The position numbers and the translations under genes are program-made. Source: Corynebacterium deserti GIMN1.010 (GTDB lineage Bacteria > Actinomycetota > Actinomycetes > Mycobacteriales > Mycobacteriaceae). Taken from it: a stretch of DNA of 64,000 bases. The notes under the pieces were generated by a model that saw only the letters and a list, made by a program, of their open reading frames with translations, was not told the DNA's origin and ran no database searches. Of this stretch, positions 45,244 through 54,730 are shown piece after piece. The stretch's first letter is position 1. Each line of letters opens with the position of its first letter. Location of the stretch: NCBI RefSeq assembly GCF_001277995.1, contig NZ_CP009220.1, positions 124,001-188,000 on the forward strand. Direction: 5' to 3'.

Positions 45244-45277
45244 TGATTGCTCCTCTGGAGATTGGTGGTGTGTAAAA

Positions 45278-45526
45278 ATGAAAAGCCTGCTTGTGTCCGC
45301 TTTCGTACTGCTAGGCACTGCGGCGTGCGCTGCCCCGGAAGTAGCGGGCGCATATGTGGAACTTTCCGCCGATGGATCGCTTGCCGGCTCGGACGTCGGC
45401 ACCACAGAAATGTACTACGCAGACGTCGACGACTGGCTCGGCCACCTCCACGGAGCAACCACGGCCCCAACTACACTGACGGTTTTCGACAAGAGCGGCA
45501 CCGAAATAGGAACGCTTACGCGTTAA
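45278..45526 (+). CDS. Small lipoprotein
   Basis: This 82-residue protein has a lipoprotein signal [18 protein letters not shown] (lipobox around residue 17) followed by an acidic domain with [20 protein letters not shown]. The last 11 bases overlap the convergent panD end. Divergent from the RarD-like gene. Function unknown. Confidence 0.68.
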   Translation: MKSLLVSAFVLLGTAACAAPEVAGAYVELSADGSLAGSDVGTTEMYYADVDDWLGHLHGATTAPTTLTVFDKSGTEIGTLTR

Positions 45527-45932
45527 CGCTTCTCGACGACAAGAGCCCTGATTCCGGAATCGGTTCGGCCAAATCATTCCCCAAGGCAACAATTCGGTTG
45601 TCCGCATCCACATGCACAATGCTGGGCACATACGCACGCGCTTCTTCATCAGTAGCCTGCAAATAGCTCATGATGATCACCAGATCGCCAGGATTAATCA
45701 AGTGAGCAGCTGCTCCATTAATACAGATCGCTCCAGTGCCGGGATCGCCCACAATGACATAGGTTTCCAAACGCGCACCATTAGTGACGTCCACGATTGC
45801 TACTTTCTCACCTTCGATGAGCCCAGCAGCATTTACAAGATCGGCGTCAATAGTGACGGATCCAACATAATCCAAGTCAGCCTGAGTAACAGTTGCCCGG
45901 TGAATCTTACTTCCGAGGATGGTGCGCAGCAT
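45516..45932 (-). CDS. panD: Aspartate 1-decarboxylase precursor
   Basis: This 138-residue pyruvoyl enzyme converts aspartate to beta-alanine for pantothenate. It begins [20 protein letters not shown] and self-cleaves at Gly24-Ser25 (DYVGSVTID), the Ser becoming the pyruvoyl group; Tyr58-type residues are in [10 protein letters not shown]. It is separated from panBC by 20 kb, as in C. glutamicum. Confidence 0.95.
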   Translation of the reverse strand: MLRTILGSKIHRATVTQADLDYVGSVTIDADLVNAAGLIEGEKVAIVDVTNGARLETYVIVGDPGTGAICINGAAAHLINPGDLVIIMSYLQATDEEARAYVPSIVHVDADNRIVALGNDLAEPIPESGLLSSRSVNA

Positions 45933-46108
45933 GTGTTTAACAAGTCCTTATTGTGGTTGTCCTGCGGGTTTTAGAAATCATAGCCAGAATTAGTGAAGAA
46001 TAAAACCATTGCACTTTTGGGTGTAAAAAGAAGGGGAATGTTTCGATCCTGCAACATCCGGACGCGCCAGGTGGGATAAAGGCAAATGAATCGCTACGAT
46101 AGCCATTT

Positions 46109-47770
46109 ATGACTCTTCAGAGTTCTGATATTCGTACGCCTTCACTTCTGGACGCCTCCTGCGAGGTCTTCGTCCACGACTTGGCAGCATTGTCACCAAC
46201 CGATGCCACCGCATGGGGCATTTCCGGCTTCGAGGGTGAACTGCAAGATTTCTCCCCTGACTACTGGAATGCCATCGCCGAGCGCAAACGCGACATGGTT
46301 GCCGACGTCGACGCCTTCGATGACGGCACTGACGACAACGATGATGAAGAAGACTTTGATCACGTTGACCGCGTCACCGCCGATGTCCTCCGCGATCGTC
46401 TCTGCCTCGACCTAGCTCTCCACCACCAAGGTGAGACGCTGCGACTACTGAACAACATTGATTCCCCCGTCCAAACCATCCGCGACACGTTCTTGATTAT
46501 GCCCCGGGCCACCGAGGATGACATTGACAATATTCGTGAGCGTCTTTCCCGCGTCCCCGACGCCGTCCACGGCTACTGCGAATCCCTCGCAGAGGCAGCA
46601 AGCCAAGGCCGCGTCGCAGCAATCCGCCAGATAGAAGACGTTGTCTCCCAGTGCGAAGACCTCGCCGACGAAGACTCCATCCTTAAACACCTCGGCCTCG
46701 ACGAAGGCGATCCCGTTGTCGTGGAAGCCCAACAAGCCTTCGCCCGCGTCGCCGGCTGGCTCTCTGAGCAGCTCGCACCACACGCACCGCATGACGACGC
46801 CGTCGGCCGCGACCGCTACGAACAGTTCTCCCACCTGCACGTCGGTGAATTTGTCGACCTCGACGAGGCCTACACCTGGTCCCTTGACCAACTCCGCGAA
46901 ATCGACGCCGAACAGCAACGACTCGCCGTCGAACTCTACGGACCCGGCACCTCCATCCGCGAAGCCATGAAGAAGCTCAACATGGATGAGCGCTACCTCA
47001 TCCGTGGTACCGAAGCTCTCCAAGAGTGGATGCAGGGAATCGCAGACAAAGCCATCACCGACCTCCAAGGCAAATACTTCAACATCCCCGAGCAAGCTCG
47101 CTCCGTGGAATGCCTCATCGACCCCGCTGGTACCGGCGGAATCTTCTACACCCAACCCAGCGACGATTTCTCCCGCCCCGGCCGCATGTGGTGGTCCGTG
47201 CCCAAAAATCAGGAGATCTTCCACACCTGGCAAGAACTCACCACTGTCTTCCACGAAGGCGTACCAGGCCATCACTTGCAGATTTCCCAAACCCTGGCGG
47301 AGAAAAACCTCAACCTGTGGCGTCGAGTAGCGTGCTGGAACTCGGGCCACGGCGAAGGCTGGGCTCTCTACGCCGAATCCCTCATGCAGGAACTCGGCTA
47401 CCACGAAGATCCAGGCAACCTCATGGGCTACTACGACGCACAGCGCCTTCGCGCCGCCCGCGTAGCCATCGACATCGGAATTCACCTGAACAAGAAAAAT
47501 CCCGAGTCTACCGGCGCATGGGATGCTTCCTACGCCCGCAGCTTCCTCCGCGAGAACTCCTCCATGACAGAAGCCGCACTATCCTTCGAGCTCAACCGCT
47601 ACCTAGGATGGCCCGGACAGGCAGCCTCCTACGCGATCGGCCAGCGCCTCTGGAAGAACTTGCGTCACGACGCCCTTTCCCAAGGCCAAACCATGACCGA
47701 TTTCCACAGCAAGGCACTGTCCTACGGCAGCATCCCGATGAGCATCCTGCGGGATCAAATCCTGGACTAG
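46109..47770 (+). CDS. DUF885 family putative metallopeptidase
   Basis: This 553-residue protein has the zinc motif HExxxGH in TVFHEGVPGHHLQISQTLA (about 377) and a downstream GHGEGWALYAESLMQELG with a candidate third ligand Glu. A conserved end LRDQILD fits DUF885. No signal peptide is seen, so it is probably cytoplasmic. The substrate is unknown. It is monocistronic and ends at a long inverted repeat. Confidence 0.85.
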   Translation: MTLQSSDIRTPSLLDASCEVFVHDLAALSPTDATAWGISGFEGELQDFSPDYWNAIAERKRDMVADVDAFDDGTDDNDDEEDFDHVDRVTADVLRDRLCLDLALHHQGETLRLLNNIDSPVQTIRDTFLIMPRATEDDIDNIRERLSRVPDAVHGYCESLAEAASQGRVAAIRQIEDVVSQCEDLADEDSILKHLGLDEGDPVVVEAQQAFARVAGWLSEQLAPHAPHDDAVGRDRYEQFSHLHVGEFVDLDEAYTWSLDQLREIDAEQQRLAVELYGPGTSIREAMKKLNMDERYLIRGTEALQEWMQGIADKAITDLQGKYFNIPEQARSVECLIDPAGTGGIFYTQPSDDFSRPGRMWWSVPKNQEIFHTWQELTTVFHEGVPGHHLQISQTLAEKNLNLWRRVACWNSGHGEGWALYAESLMQELGYHEDPGNLMGYYDAQRLRAARVAIDIGIHLNKKNPESTGAWDASYARSFLRENSSMTEAALSFELNRYLGWPGQAASYAIGQRLWKNLRHDALSQGQTMTDFHSKALSYGSIPMSILRDQILD

Positions 47771-47809
47771 GTTTTATTTCTAGCTGGCTGGTTGGGTTGT
47801 TGTCTTAAG

Positions 47810-47902
47810 GTCGACTTCGCTTCACCGACAGCGCACGCAATAAGTGCCATGATGCCGGAGATATGAAGGCGGACTGGCGAAGTCGGTGCCGTGAAGTCGA
47901 AC
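47810..47902. terminator. Long imperfect inverted repeat between convergent genes
   Basis: GTCGACTTCGCTTCACCGAC (47810-47829) pairs imperfectly with GTCGGTGCCGTGAAGTCGAA (47882-47901). The enclosed 52 bp hold smaller complementary parts. It lies between the DUF885 and AbrB-like gene ends and may terminate both. Confidence 0.4.
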
Positions 47903-47940
47903 TCCGGATGCCTGCTCGGCAGAGCTGCGGCGGAAAGAAG

Positions 47941-49077
47941 CTACTTATCCCTACGCAAAATGCGACGAAGCAGCGCGGGGAGGAAACCTGCGATGGTGAG
48001 GATCGCGAGCAGTCGGATGATCTGGATCGTCACCACCACAGGGCCAGCTTCACCTTCGGAAGAGAGTGCCAGAACTGTTTCGAGCGCGCCGGGGCTGGTG
48101 GCAAGGTAGGCCTCGAAGAAGCTGATGTCGAGCCAGAAGGTGAGTAGTCCTGCAGCTGCTGCGCACACGGCGAGTAAGGCGAAGATGAATACGAAGGTGG
48201 CCGGCAGCTGCTTGGAGAAGAGCTTCAGCGCGCGCAGGTTCAGGCCACCGCCACACATCCAACCGATGGACATGAACGCCATGATCTTGAAGATGGTGGG
48301 TGGATCGATATTGATGCCTGCGGGGAGGAAGAAACTCAACACCACAGAAAACAGCAATGGTCCAAGGACTGCGGGGGCAGGGAGGTGGAGGAGACGTCCC
48401 AAAGGCTCGCCGACGATCACGATGCCGAAGATGACCAGCAGGGACACGATGTTGGTTTGGGATCCAAATTCAGAGAATCCAAAAACGTCTAGCCAATGTT
48501 GTGGCGGTTCGCCCAAGCTGGCGCCGCCGGGGACGAAGAAGTGCGTGACCAGGGGCAGCGTCATGGAGACAACCAGCAGGCGGAGGTATTGGGAGAGGGC
48601 GACGTAACGGAAATCAGCGCCTAGTTCCCGCGCAAGCACCGGCATCACTGAGGCGCCGCCCGCCAGCATGGAGAGAACACCTGTTTCGGGGGAGATCTCT
48701 GGTCGCGACCGGGAGAGCAACAATCCGCCCACTACGCCGACGGCGACGGTGAAGAAGGAGATCACGAGGCCGGGGATGAGGAAGTGGAGCAGCTCGGAGC
48801 CTGAGGCGTAGATGAGGGGGAGAGATGCCAGGATCGCGATGATGGATCGGCCGAAGACATGCACACCCTTGGCTAGGGGTAGGTCTTCGCCGGTGATGAG
48901 GGCGCAGGCGCCAGCGACGATGATGGCAGCGAGAATCCATGAAGCGGGAACACCCCACATAGTAAAAACCCATCCTAGGGCTACTGAAAGTGGGGCGACG
49001 ATGCTCCACCGCAGTACGACAGCCTTAAAGGATGGGCCTTGGGAGTCGGATTCTTTGCTGCTTTCAAAATCGCCCAC
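47941..49077 (-). CDS. AbrB-family membrane transporter
   Basis: This 378-residue protein has about 10 membrane helices with the duplicated AbrB (DUF, 'ammonia monooxygenase-like') motifs: LGWVFTMWGVPASWILAAII, MLAGGASVMPVLARELGADF and TSPGALETVLALSSEGEAGP. Relatives are putative regulators/transporters of uncertain substrate. It is a single gene. Confidence 0.82.
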   Translation of the reverse strand: MGDFESSKESDSQGPSFKAVVLRWSIVAPLSVALGWVFTMWGVPASWILAAIIVAGACALITGEDLPLAKGVHVFGRSIIAILASLPLIYASGSELLHFLIPGLVISFFTVAVGVVGGLLLSRSRPEISPETGVLSMLAGGASVMPVLARELGADFRYVALSQYLRLLVVSMTLPLVTHFFVPGGASLGEPPQHWLDVFGFSEFGSQTNIVSLLVIFGIVIVGEPLGRLLHLPAPAVLGPLLFSVVLSFFLPAGINIDPPTIFKIMAFMSIGWMCGGGLNLRALKLFSKQLPATFVFIFALLAVCAAAAGLLTFWLDISFFEAYLATSPGALETVLALSSEGEAGPVVVTIQIIRLLAILTIAGFLPALLRRILRRDK

Positions 49078-49103
49078 TGGGAGTCCGAACCCCTTAAAAT
49101 TCG

Positions 49104-49622
49104 CTAAGTCATTGATGTCGCCCCTACTTTAGCACCGGCAATGTCAGCCGAAATATCAAGGACTTCGTATGAGTCGGGGGTGATGAGCACGGGGTGATTG
49201 TCGTCTGCAGAGGTGGCAAAGAGGGCTTCGTTGTCAGTGAGGGTGATGTGGATTCCGTTGATGACAGCAGAGTCGGTGACTTCCATGGGGGCGATGGCGA
49301 TCGTGATCAAAGGTTCCTTGCTGGCGGTGATGTCCAGCGTGCCCTCGTCGTCTTGGGTGATGATCAGGTGGGCGGCTTGCTCATGGGCGCCGTCGATAAG
49401 TTTCCACGTTGTGGGGAAGTTAGCCGCGCACCGGGCAACAACGTCCTCGTCTGACTCGGTAGCCGAATCCGCTGCAGTAAACATACAGGTCAGGGTTTGT
49501 CCTTCGCCCATGTGCAGGCTGTACAGTCCCGGGTTAGGTTGTGGGGCGGGGCTGGCCACTGCTGATGCGCCGGTGGTGAGGAGCGTCAGCGCGGTGAGTG
49601 TTCCTATGATGCTGCGAAACAT
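49104..49622 (-). CDS. Secreted protein of unknown function (subtilisin-inhibitor-like size)
   Basis: This 172-residue protein starts at ATG 49622 after GAGGTTG. The signal peptide MFRSIIGTLTALTLLTTGAS ends near AVASP. The mature part holds PNPGLYSLHMGEGQTLTCMF and ARCAANFPTTWK, a Cys pair and Pro/Gly pattern reminiscent of the SSI protease-inhibitor family, but the C-terminal half (ADIAGAKVGATSMT) does not confirm it. Function open. Confidence 0.65.
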   Translation of the reverse strand: MFRSIIGTLTALTLLTTGASAVASPAPQPNPGLYSLHMGEGQTLTCMFTAADSATESDEDVVARCAANFPTTWKLIDGAHEQAAHLIITQDDEGTLDITASKEPLITIAIAPMEVTDSAVINGIHITLTDNEALFATSADDNHPVLITPDSYEVLDISADIAGAKVGATSMT

Positions 49623-49710
49623 AGAGATCAACCTCAAAGGTAAAAGGAAAGGTAAAAGGGTAGTTAGTTCCCCCAATGTTAATTGGGCGCTAATCTTTGG
49701 GATACCTGTT

Positions 49711-49796
49711 TATACTGTGACCATTGGAAATGATGCCGGACTGTTGCCGGAACGTGATAGGAGTTTGCCCTGATGAGATTTGAACCATGGGTCTAG
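49711..49796 (+). promoter_or_regulatory. Promoter and 7-codon upstream frame before the TauE gene
   Basis: TATACT (49711-49716) is a good -10. Downstream AGGAG precedes an ATG at 49773 that opens MRFEPWV and a TAG at 49794-49796, overlapping the transporter ATG (49787) in another frame. The strong ribosome site fits this mini-frame better than the main gene, suggesting coupled initiation. Confidence 0.45.
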
Positions 49797-50569
49797 AGCT
49801 TGCAGCAAGTGGCTGGGGGATTTTGATCGCAGGTGCCGCTTTAGCCGGTTGGGTCGATGCCGTCATTGGTGGCGGTGGTCTTGTGTTGATTCCGTTGATT
49901 TTGGCGGTGATGCCTCAGCTCGCACCGGTGACAGCGCTAGCGTCAAATAAGTTGGCAGCAGTGGTGGGAACTGCATCGGCGGCGTTCACGCTGGTTAGGA
50001 AAGTGAAGCCGGATAAAAAGGTACTACTGCTGTATGTTGCCGTGGCCATTGTATGTTCCGGTGCGGGTGCGTTGGCGGCGAGTGCTATTGATAAGCAGGT
50101 GATGCGTCCGCTCATCATTGTGTTGATGCTGGTAGTGGGTGTGATCGTCGTGTTTAAGCCGTCGCTTGGCACGGGCGAAAGCCAGGTACTGCCCACTGGA
50201 TGGAAACGTTGGGCGGCCATTGGTGCAGTGGCTGTCATCGCTGCATATGACGGCATATTTGGCCCCGGTACCGGAATGTTTCTGATCATGGCGTTTACGG
50301 CGTTATTGTCGCAGAATTTCCTTTCATCAGCAGCCATGGCGAAGGTGGTCAACACCGCTACTAATTTTGGCGCCCTGATTGTATTCATCTCCGGGGGTCA
50401 TTTGTGGTGGACCTTGGGCCTTGTCCTGGCGGTGGCTAATGTCGTGGGAGCGCAACTGGGTGCCCGAACGGTGCTTGGGGGCGGTACCAGGCTAATTAGG
50501 TATGCATTGCTGACGTTGATTGTCGTGATGAGCATCTACCTCACCTGGCAACAAGTTCAAGGACTTTAG
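49787..50569 (+). CDS. TauE/SafE-family membrane transporter (second copy)
   Basis: This 260-residue protein has about 8 helices and the duplicated motif AGWVDAVIGGGGLVLIPLIL and AYDGIFGPGTGMFLIMAFTA. Clearly of the same superfamily as the 43.6-kb gene but of a different branch. Probably exports an organosulfur or carboxylate anion. Confidence 0.83.
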   Translation: MGLELAASGWGILIAGAALAGWVDAVIGGGGLVLIPLILAVMPQLAPVTALASNKLAAVVGTASAAFTLVRKVKPDKKVLLLYVAVAIVCSGAGALAASAIDKQVMRPLIIVLMLVVGVIVVFKPSLGTGESQVLPTGWKRWAAIGAVAVIAAYDGIFGPGTGMFLIMAFTALLSQNFLSSAAMAKVVNTATNFGALIVFISGGHLWWTLGLVLAVANVVGAQLGARTVLGGGTRLIRYALLTLIVVMSIYLTWQQVQGL

Positions 50570-50646
50570 ATAATACGAAACAACGTGGGGGAAACTTTAA
50601 GAGTTCATCCTGGTTTGTGTCAGCAAAGCTTCCTAGGATAAGGGGT

Positions 50647-51024
50647 ATGACGAAGACAAAACTAGAGAGCGTCTCCGGAGACAGCGCGGACGATCCACTT
50701 AGTTACCCTGAATTGCAACTTGGGTCGATGTCCACAACTGTTACGGTTGTGGTTGAGACGGAGTTAGATCCGGAGAACTTCCCGGATTTGCTCATGGGTG
50801 CTGCTGAGTCCACACGCATTTTGGGACTGGATGAACTGCACATCATCGCTCCATCGCAGCACCTCCCGGAGTTGGCTGTGGCAGCCGCTGGGATTGCACA
50901 TCACCTGCCGGGCAACTTCCAATTCTGTGAGGCAGAGACGTGCACGCATATCCATCCAGACGATGACACCTATTTGACTTCTGACCTGGTAGTTCAGATG
51001 GGAAAGAAACTCAAAGCAGTCTAG
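50647..51024 (+). CDS. Conserved hypothetical protein with C-terminal Cys/His motif
   Basis: This 125-residue protein starts at ATG 50647 after AAGGGG. It contains VVVETELDPENFPDLLMGAA and CEAETCTHIHPDDDTYLTSD; the Cys-x4-Cys-x-His-x-His pattern could bind metal. It is convergent with hrpB and overlaps its end by 4 bp. No family recognised. Confidence 0.7.
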   Translation: MTKTKLESVSGDSADDPLSYPELQLGSMSTTVTVVVETELDPENFPDLLMGAAESTRILGLDELHIIAPSQHLPELAVAAAGIAHHLPGNFQFCEAETCTHIHPDDDTYLTSDLVVQMGKKLKAV

Positions 51025-53417
51025 TTAGATCTCTTTTTGGTGCGCGCGGTGGCCGGGGCGGTCCATGGATCCTCCGGCCACGGGTGCTTGGGGTAGCGCC
51101 CGCGCATTTCCGCTCGCACCTGGTCGTACGGCCCAGACCAAAAGCTGGAAAGATCATCTGTCACGGCCAGGGGACGGCCAGCGGGGGAGAGCAGATAGAA
51201 GAGAATAGGCACGCCGCAGACTGTGGGGGATTCGGCTAAACCAAAACATTCTTGTAGTTTTACCCGCACAATCGGACGGGAACCCGAGGCTTGCGAATAG
51301 TCGATCGCGTGGCTGTGACCACTGGGAACAACAAGATGTGAAGGGATGAGCTGGTCAAAATTATTTGCCGCAGGCCACGGCAAGAGCCTCATTAGTGGCT
51401 GATACATATCGATGGCGTGCACCCGAGCTCCTGTCGCCAGCGCTTCGATTTCTGGCGCCAACCACATCTGTGGATCGGCGTGGTTAAGGTCTGGCCACGG
51501 TTCGCCGAGATGAATATGGGCGAAGGCGAGGCGATCGCGCAGCGCTGCTGCCGTGTCGGAAAAGTGGAAAAGTGCCAAACCTTCTCGAGAAATGGCGTCG
51601 GCGATTGCAGCCTGCGCGGCGTCTTTGCTGGGCTTGGTGGGTGTGGAACTCAGCTCAATGGCGCCGGCAGTTTTGAGGGCTCTGGCCTGGACTTTTCCGT
51701 CGATAAACTCGGCACGGGTGGTTTCTTGGACACCGATGATTTCTAATGCATGCGACTCTTCGATTCGCGCTGCGGCGCGGATAACGGCACCTCTATGTGT
51801 CCGGTTGATACTAGCCACCGCCAACCACGATGCGTCTTTAAGTCCAGGTTCGGTCAACGTGGCGCGGGTACCACTGGCCAACAAATATTCACCATCACTG
51901 GTTTTCCGGCCAATAAGCTGTGGAAATGCAGCGCCCACAATCTGGCCCGCGCTGGCGCGACCCACCGAGGCAGGTGCCAAACGACGCAAGCGCTCAACTT
52001 CACGTTTCGGCGCGCTGTGCTTGTCGACGTCTCCTTTCGGCCCTTCTGCAACAATCGCCAACACCTCTGCCGCTTGCTCGCCAAAACGCAAAAGTGAAGC
52101 GCCGAGTTGTGGGGCGAGGGGAAGCGTCGATAAGCGGTGTCCTAGGGGCGTGATAGCGTCGCCCTTGACGGCCCCGATGTGCGCCAAGATCTGTTGAGCA
52201 GCCGACCAGGCTGCATGAGGAGGTTGATCAAGCAACGGTAATTCGTCCGGGGATGTCCCCCAACTACCCAACCACAGGGCGGCTTGCGTGAAGTCTGCGG
52301 ACTGGATTTCTGGTGCCACAAATTTGGTGAAGTGTGAGTAATCGTCGCGGGAATAGCAGCGAATCACCGTGCCGGGGCCTTCGCGGCCAGCTCGTCCGGC
52401 GCGTTGGTCAGCTGATGATTGTGCGCAACTAGTGGTCACAAGCCCAGTCATGCCTCGGCTGGCATCGCGTTTGGGACTGCGGGCAAGCCCTGAATCCACC
52501 ACGATGCGAACACCTGGTACGGTCAGCGAACTTTCCGCAATGGGTGTAGACACAATAATGCGTTGACCTGCAGAAGGGCTCAGTGCGAGGTCTTGTTCCG
52601 CGGCGGAAAGCTGGCCATGCAGGGGATAGACATTGCTGTGGCCGAGGTGGTGGAGGGAGTCGATGACACGGTTAATTTCTGCTACGCCAGGGACAAAGAC
52701 AAGGGCAGAATCGTCAGAATTGAGGGTTGCGGTATGCGTCTGTTGCGCGATGTGATCAAGGAAATCCCAGTTCACGCCCCGTTCGTTGAGGCGAGCAGCT
52801 GGAGCGGGAACATAGATCACCTCAAGGGGGTGGATAGGCGCCTGGGCGGTAAGCACCTCGGCATTAAGGAGTCGCGCAAACTTATCAGAATCCAAGGTGG
52901 CGGACATGGCGATGAGGGAGAAATCATCGCGAAGCTCAGACAGCTCGGCCAGCATTCCAAGGAGAAGATCAGAATCGAGCTGGCGTTCGTGTACCTCATC
53001 AATGATCACCGCACCAACGCCACCTAATTCAGGATCGTTGAGCAGCTGACGAATCAACACACCAGGCGTCATGAACTGCACTAATGTGCCTTCGACGTGG
53101 TCGCCACGCACACTGTAGCCGACTTTTTCGCCAAGTCGGCTACCATCAAGGGCTGCTAATCGACGCGCTGCCGCCCGAACTGCGACGCGCCGGGGAGCAG
53201 TAACAATCACTTTCTTAGGTTCACTATGCCCGGCAAAACATACGACATTAGCTACGAATGGGGGTATTAGTGTGGTCTTACCAGTTCCAGGGGGCGCGTG
53301 AACCACTAAATTTTTTGGTCCGTCCACAAGCTGTTCCTGCAGGTAGGGAAGCATATTTGCTGCAGGAAGTGATTCAATTGAGGTAACGATATGAAATTTG
53401 CTTATTCCTGAAACCAT
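51021..53417 (-). CDS. hrpB: ATP-dependent helicase HrpB
   Basis: This 798-residue DEAH-box helicase has Walker A HAPPGTGKTTLIPPF (about 41-55), motif II IIDEVHERQLD (DEVH), motif III LIAMSATLDSD and motif VI DQRAGRAGREGPGT. A C-terminal HrpB domain ends GRYPKHPWPEDPWTAPATAR. The ATG at 53417 was preferred to the upstream 53450. HrpB acts on RNA/ribonucleoprotein in bacteria; its exact role is unsettled. Confidence 0.9.
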   Translation of the reverse strand: MVSGISKFHIVTSIESLPAANMLPYLQEQLVDGPKNLVVHAPPGTGKTTLIPPFVANVVCFAGHSEPKKVIVTAPRRVAVRAAARRLAALDGSRLGEKVGYSVRGDHVEGTLVQFMTPGVLIRQLLNDPELGGVGAVIIDEVHERQLDSDLLLGMLAELSELRDDFSLIAMSATLDSDKFARLLNAEVLTAQAPIHPLEVIYVPAPAARLNERGVNWDFLDHIAQQTHTATLNSDDSALVFVPGVAEINRVIDSLHHLGHSNVYPLHGQLSAAEQDLALSPSAGQRIIVSTPIAESSLTVPGVRIVVDSGLARSPKRDASRGMTGLVTTSCAQSSADQRAGRAGREGPGTVIRCYSRDDYSHFTKFVAPEIQSADFTQAALWLGSWGTSPDELPLLDQPPHAAWSAAQQILAHIGAVKGDAITPLGHRLSTLPLAPQLGASLLRFGEQAAEVLAIVAEGPKGDVDKHSAPKREVERLRRLAPASVGRASAGQIVGAAFPQLIGRKTSDGEYLLASGTRATLTEPGLKDASWLAVASINRTHRGAVIRAAARIEESHALEIIGVQETTRAEFIDGKVQARALKTAGAIELSSTPTKPSKDAAQAAIADAISREGLALFHFSDTAAALRDRLAFAHIHLGEPWPDLNHADPQMWLAPEIEALATGARVHAIDMYQPLMRLLPWPAANNFDQLIPSHLVVPSGHSHAIDYSQASGSRPIVRVKLQECFGLAESPTVCGVPILFYLLSPAGRPLAVTDDLSSFWSGPYDQVRAEMRGRYPKHPWPEDPWTAPATARTKKRSN

Positions 53418-53730
53418 TAGATACCTGTACATTAAGAATCTGCTGAACATTAACAGATGTTCTACATAGGTTGAGGGCGAGACTTCCTAGGTGAAACAGC
53501 GTTAAAACTTGGCAGCATTGTGAAAAGTTCATTAATAAATCTTGGTGAATATTTAGTTTCGAGTCCTCAAGACGTCGAAGCTTTTTCAAAGCTTGAAAAG
53601 ACAGTGTACGTCCCGCTTGCGGGATCATCCCATACGCGCATTGGACTTCAAGTACTGCTGTCAGACGCGACATTCACTACGGAAGCGCACCATGGGTGCA
53701 GGCTAAGTGGATTGGGGTTTTGAATAGCTT
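53418..53730. other. 313-bp region without a convincing gene, with two hairpins
   Basis: Only a GTG-started 67-codon frame (53520-53723) without a ribosome site is open here. Two strong dyads lie together: TTTTCAA-AGC-TTGAAAA (53583-53599) and TCCCGC-TT-GCGGGA (53611-53624). They may be operator or attenuator structures; the upstream promoter of hrpB must lie here too. Confidence 0.4.
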
Positions 53731-54042
53731 ATGACCTTAAAGATGAACTGTCCTCTCAGAAGAGCGGGTCGTAACACCGGAAACAGCACCGGCAAAAATG
53801 GCAGTGGACTTGCAACAGCGGTTGCCATCATCTGCATCATTGTCGCTTTTAGTTGTTTCTTCTTGTTCCGAGGTCAAACCCAACTCTGTTACCCCTCACA
53901 AGTCGCAGCCCCAATTGCCATCGGCCTGGTTGGCGCAGTTGCCGGAATCCTTGCAAAAAGCCCATGGCTTTCCGGGATCAACCTCTCCCTCGCATTCTTC
54001 CTAATGCCGCTCGACCTGCTGCTATTTGGAAATCTATTCTGA
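53731..54042 (+). CDS. Small membrane protein, unknown function
   Basis: This 103-residue protein has a basic polar N-tail (1-28) and three hydrophobic stretches (about 29-47, 58-76, 83-100). A second possible ATG is at 53743. It overlaps the end of the acetyltransferase gene by 9 bp. The ribosome site is weak, so the start is uncertain. Confidence 0.55.
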   Translation: MTLKMNCPLRRAGRNTGNSTGKNGSGLATAVAIICIIVAFSCFFLFRGQTQLCYPSQVAAPIAIGLVGAVAGILAKSPWLSGINLSLAFFLMPLDLLLFGNLF

Positions 54043-54705
54043 ACTTTCCGGCCCTTCTGATTCTTTCGGCCCTTCCGGCAGGATTCCAAAAGCATCCAAC
54101 GGAGCGCCCTCAGGTAACTGAGTCCTTTCATATCGAGATTTATCGCGCTTTCTAATCACCCTCGCAGGGTTACCCACAGCAATGCAATCATCAGGAATGT
54201 CCTTGGTCACTACAGCGCCAGCGCCGATCACACATCGATCCCCGATACTCACCCCGCCCACTACGGTGACGTTTCCGCCCAGCCACGTGTCCTGACCTAT
54301 GGAAATCGGCGAACCATTTTCCCAACCGCCTGAGCGCATTTGCCAATCATCAACCGGATGACCTGCGGTAAGTAGCGAACAGTTCGGACCCAGCATGCTG
54401 CGCGCCCCGATTGTTACCGGCGCAATATCTAAAATGGTCACGCCAAAATTGATAAACGCATGCTCGGCGATCGTCGTATTAAACCCATATTCAATAATCG
54501 CTGGTGCCTTAATCGTGCACTGCCCGCTTTCTGGACTCAGCCACGCTTTCACGATTTCCGCTGAGCGCTTCGGATCCGTAGGTCCCAACTGATTAAACTC
54601 ATGCGCATACATCGCTGCCTGCTGCGCCACCCGCTCCCGCTCTGCGCCGGTGGCTACATACCAGTCACCGCTGGTCATTTTCTCTATTGATTCATATGCT
54701 TCCAT
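54034..54705 (-). CDS. Maltose/galactoside O-acetyltransferase-like protein
   Basis: This 223-residue hexapeptide-repeat acetyltransferase begins MEAYESIEKMTSGDWYVATG, the maltose-acetyltransferase opening (Mac domain), and has PIEYGFNT-like IEYGFNTTIAEHAFINFGVT, the catalytic His in LLTAGHPVDDW and the acetyl-CoA coil GGVSIGDRCVIGAGAVVTKD. It would acetylate a sugar in the cytoplasm. ATG 54705 chosen over the upstream extension, which runs into the divergent alkB region. Confidence 0.88.
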   Translation of the reverse strand: MEAYESIEKMTSGDWYVATGAERERVAQQAAMYAHEFNQLGPTDPKRSAEIVKAWLSPESGQCTIKAPAIIEYGFNTTIAEHAFINFGVTILDIAPVTIGARSMLGPNCSLLTAGHPVDDWQMRSGGWENGSPISIGQDTWLGGNVTVVGGVSIGDRCVIGAGAVVTKDIPDDCIAVGNPARVIRKRDKSRYERTQLPEGAPLDAFGILPEGPKESEGPESSE

Positions 54706-54730
54706 AGTCACCATTGTGCAGGAGATCATT

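Noticed and set aside
45244..45405. N-terminal extension of the RarD-like protein
   Set aside because: It would overlap the divergent lipoprotein gene and skips a strong AGAGGAG-GTG start at 45243.
46445..47485. Antisense open frame of 346 codons in the DUF885 gene
   Set aside because: The sense strand carries a clear HEGVPGH metallopeptidase; the antisense frame is biased composition only.
53520..53723. 67-codon frame upstream of the small membrane-protein gene
   Set aside because: GTG start without ribosome site, no recognisable motif, and it spans two hairpins.
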